Assembly (NCBI GenBank): GCA_026985075.1
Contig: JALSQX010000095.1
Location: 41,223-105,222 of the forward strand
DNA length: 64,000 bases
Reading direction: 5' to 3'
From: Blastocatellia bacterium
GTDB taxonomy: Bacteria > Acidobacteriota > Blastocatellia > HR10 > J050
Shown here: positions 63,322 to 64,000 of the stretch, in pieces
Layout of the letters: each line of letters opens with the position of its first letter
Numbering within the stretch: position 1 is the stretch's first letter
Notes under the pieces: generated by a model
The model's database searches: none
The model's input: only the letters and a program-made list of their open reading frames with translations
What the model was told of the DNA's origin: nothing
Program-made: the position numbers and the translations under genes

Positions 63322-63484
63322 ACCTGAAGGATGGGCCGGCACGAACGCCTCTTCCCGTCAAGGTATGGCGAGGCGAGATCCGGCACCATGGTCGGCCATG
63401 ACCTTTAATGGGGAGTCGAAGGTTGGGAGGCGTGCCCGGTCGGCTCCTGACCTTCGCCCTCCCCGCTAGGAGGATGTCAACGCG

Positions 63485-64000
63485 ATGGCTGTGACCTCAA
63501 TGAACGCGCAATATCGAAACGGAGCAGATATCATTCATGCTTACCTGTCGCTGCCCGATCGGGAAGGCCCTCATGCGGCGGTGATCGTCATTCCAGCGGT
63601 TTTCGGAGTGAATGAATATATTCGAGAGATCACGCGGCGACTGGCCCGGGCGGGATTGGCTGGGTTGGCCATCGATTTCTACTCGCGGGAAGGCACGCCG
63701 ACGGATCTCTCCAGCCGCGAGCGTATCCTCGCCGCACTGGCCGGTTTGCCCGACGACCGCGTCGTCTCTGACGTCATCGCCGCCATCGATTATCTCTCTG
63801 GGCTGGATGGTATCGATGGGCAACGCATCGGAGCGCTGGGCTTCTGCGTGGGCGGCACCTATGCGATCCTGGCCGCCTGCCGCACGCATCGCATACGGGC
63901 GGCCGTCGAATTCTATGTGCAAGTCAAGTATCGACAGCTCACCGAGAATAAGCCCCGATCGCCGATCGATGTGGTCTCAGAGCTGAACGCGCCACTCCTC
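63485..64000 (+). CDS. Dienelactone hydrolase family protein, 3' end missing
   Basis: An open frame runs off the window after 172 codons, so only part of the roughly 230-residue protein is seen. The catalytic Cys121 lies in LGFCVGGTYAILAACR, the classic G-x-C-x-G-G elbow of dienelactone hydrolases, and VIVIPAVFGVNEYIREI fits the oxyanion region. AGGAGG (63468-63473) is 11 nt before the ATG. These alpha/beta hydrolases open lactones from aromatic degradation; here it follows ring-cleavage-type genes, but the family is broad. Catalytic Asp and His lie beyond the window. Confidence 0.85.
   Translation, partial: MAVTSMNAQYRNGADIIHAYLSLPDREGPHAAVIVIPAVFGVNEYIREITRRLARAGLAGLAIDFYSREGTPTDLSSRERILAALAGLPDDRVVSDVIAAIDYLSGLDGIDGQRIGALGFCVGGTYAILAACRTHRIRAAVEFYVQVKYRQLTENKPRSPIDVVSELNAPLL

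Overview
This window reads like a chromosomal segment of a GC-rich (about 60 percent by eye) Gram-negative bacterium, most likely an acidobacterium. The taxonomic reasoning is contextual: an Oar-type TonB-dependent receptor with an N-terminal carboxypeptidase-regulatory-like domain, three CRTAC/ASPIC-UnbV FG-GAP proteins, large TPR proteins, a DUF3179 protein, LVIVD repeats and a futalosine-pathway gene (mqnA). Genes are dense, most have strong AGGAGG-type ribosome sites, and many start codons are GTG. I see no prophage, intact insertion sequence, rRNA or true CRISPR array.

Layout. 1-6.1 kb: 3' part of priA, an array of hairpin repeats, a small membrane-anchored protein and a PDZ/GAF/SpoIIE-type phosphatase. 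6.2-12.6 kb (+): M24 peptidase, periplasmic trehalase and a sugar ABC importer (binding lipoprotein plus two permeases, no ATPase). 12.6-21.9 kb (-): CRTAC protein, clan GH-J (GH32/68-like) fructosidase, PfkB fructokinase, Na+/solute symporter, TPR protein, CRTAC protein; this looks like a sucrose/fructoside utilisation operon. 22-30.6 kb (+): nucleoside hydrolase, Oar-like TonB receptor, TPR protein and GH31 alpha-glucosidase. 30.7-39.3 kb (-): OmpA/Ig-like porin, mqnA, a DUF6504 / DUF167 / YggT / PLPBP / ribA run, then an AmgK/MurU-like pair with a CYTH protein. 39.5-48.9 kb: M48 protease, divergent PanC-like protein, FolK, two RNA methyltransferases, SerA and an LVIVD protein. 49-53 kb is the least gene-dense part: tRNA-Leu(UAA) with a duplicated 5' end 665 bp upstream, a second copy of the hairpin-repeat array, a universal stress protein and several tiny hydrophobic proteins. 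53.2-56.7 kb: DgkA, GlnA, MltG, RuvX. 56.8-64 kb (+): FCD-type GntR regulator with a perfect sigma70 promoter and a 26-bp operator-like palindrome, a specialised NusG paralogue, then FAH-family hydrolase, gentisate-dioxygenase-like cupin, DUF3179 protein, CRTAC protein and a dienelactone-hydrolase-family gene cut by the window end.

Two themes connect the genes. The first is carbohydrate capture: trehalose, sucrose-like and alpha-glucoside hydrolases, each with a transporter or outer-membrane receptor. The second is a candidate aromatic ring-cleavage locus at the right end, apparently under GntR control and possibly helped by its own NusG-like antiterminator. The least explained DNA is the roughly 70-bp-period hairpin array, present at about 2.2-2.5 kb and, in the opposite orientation, at 49.9-50.2 kb, together with the scar-like DNA around tRNA-Leu.
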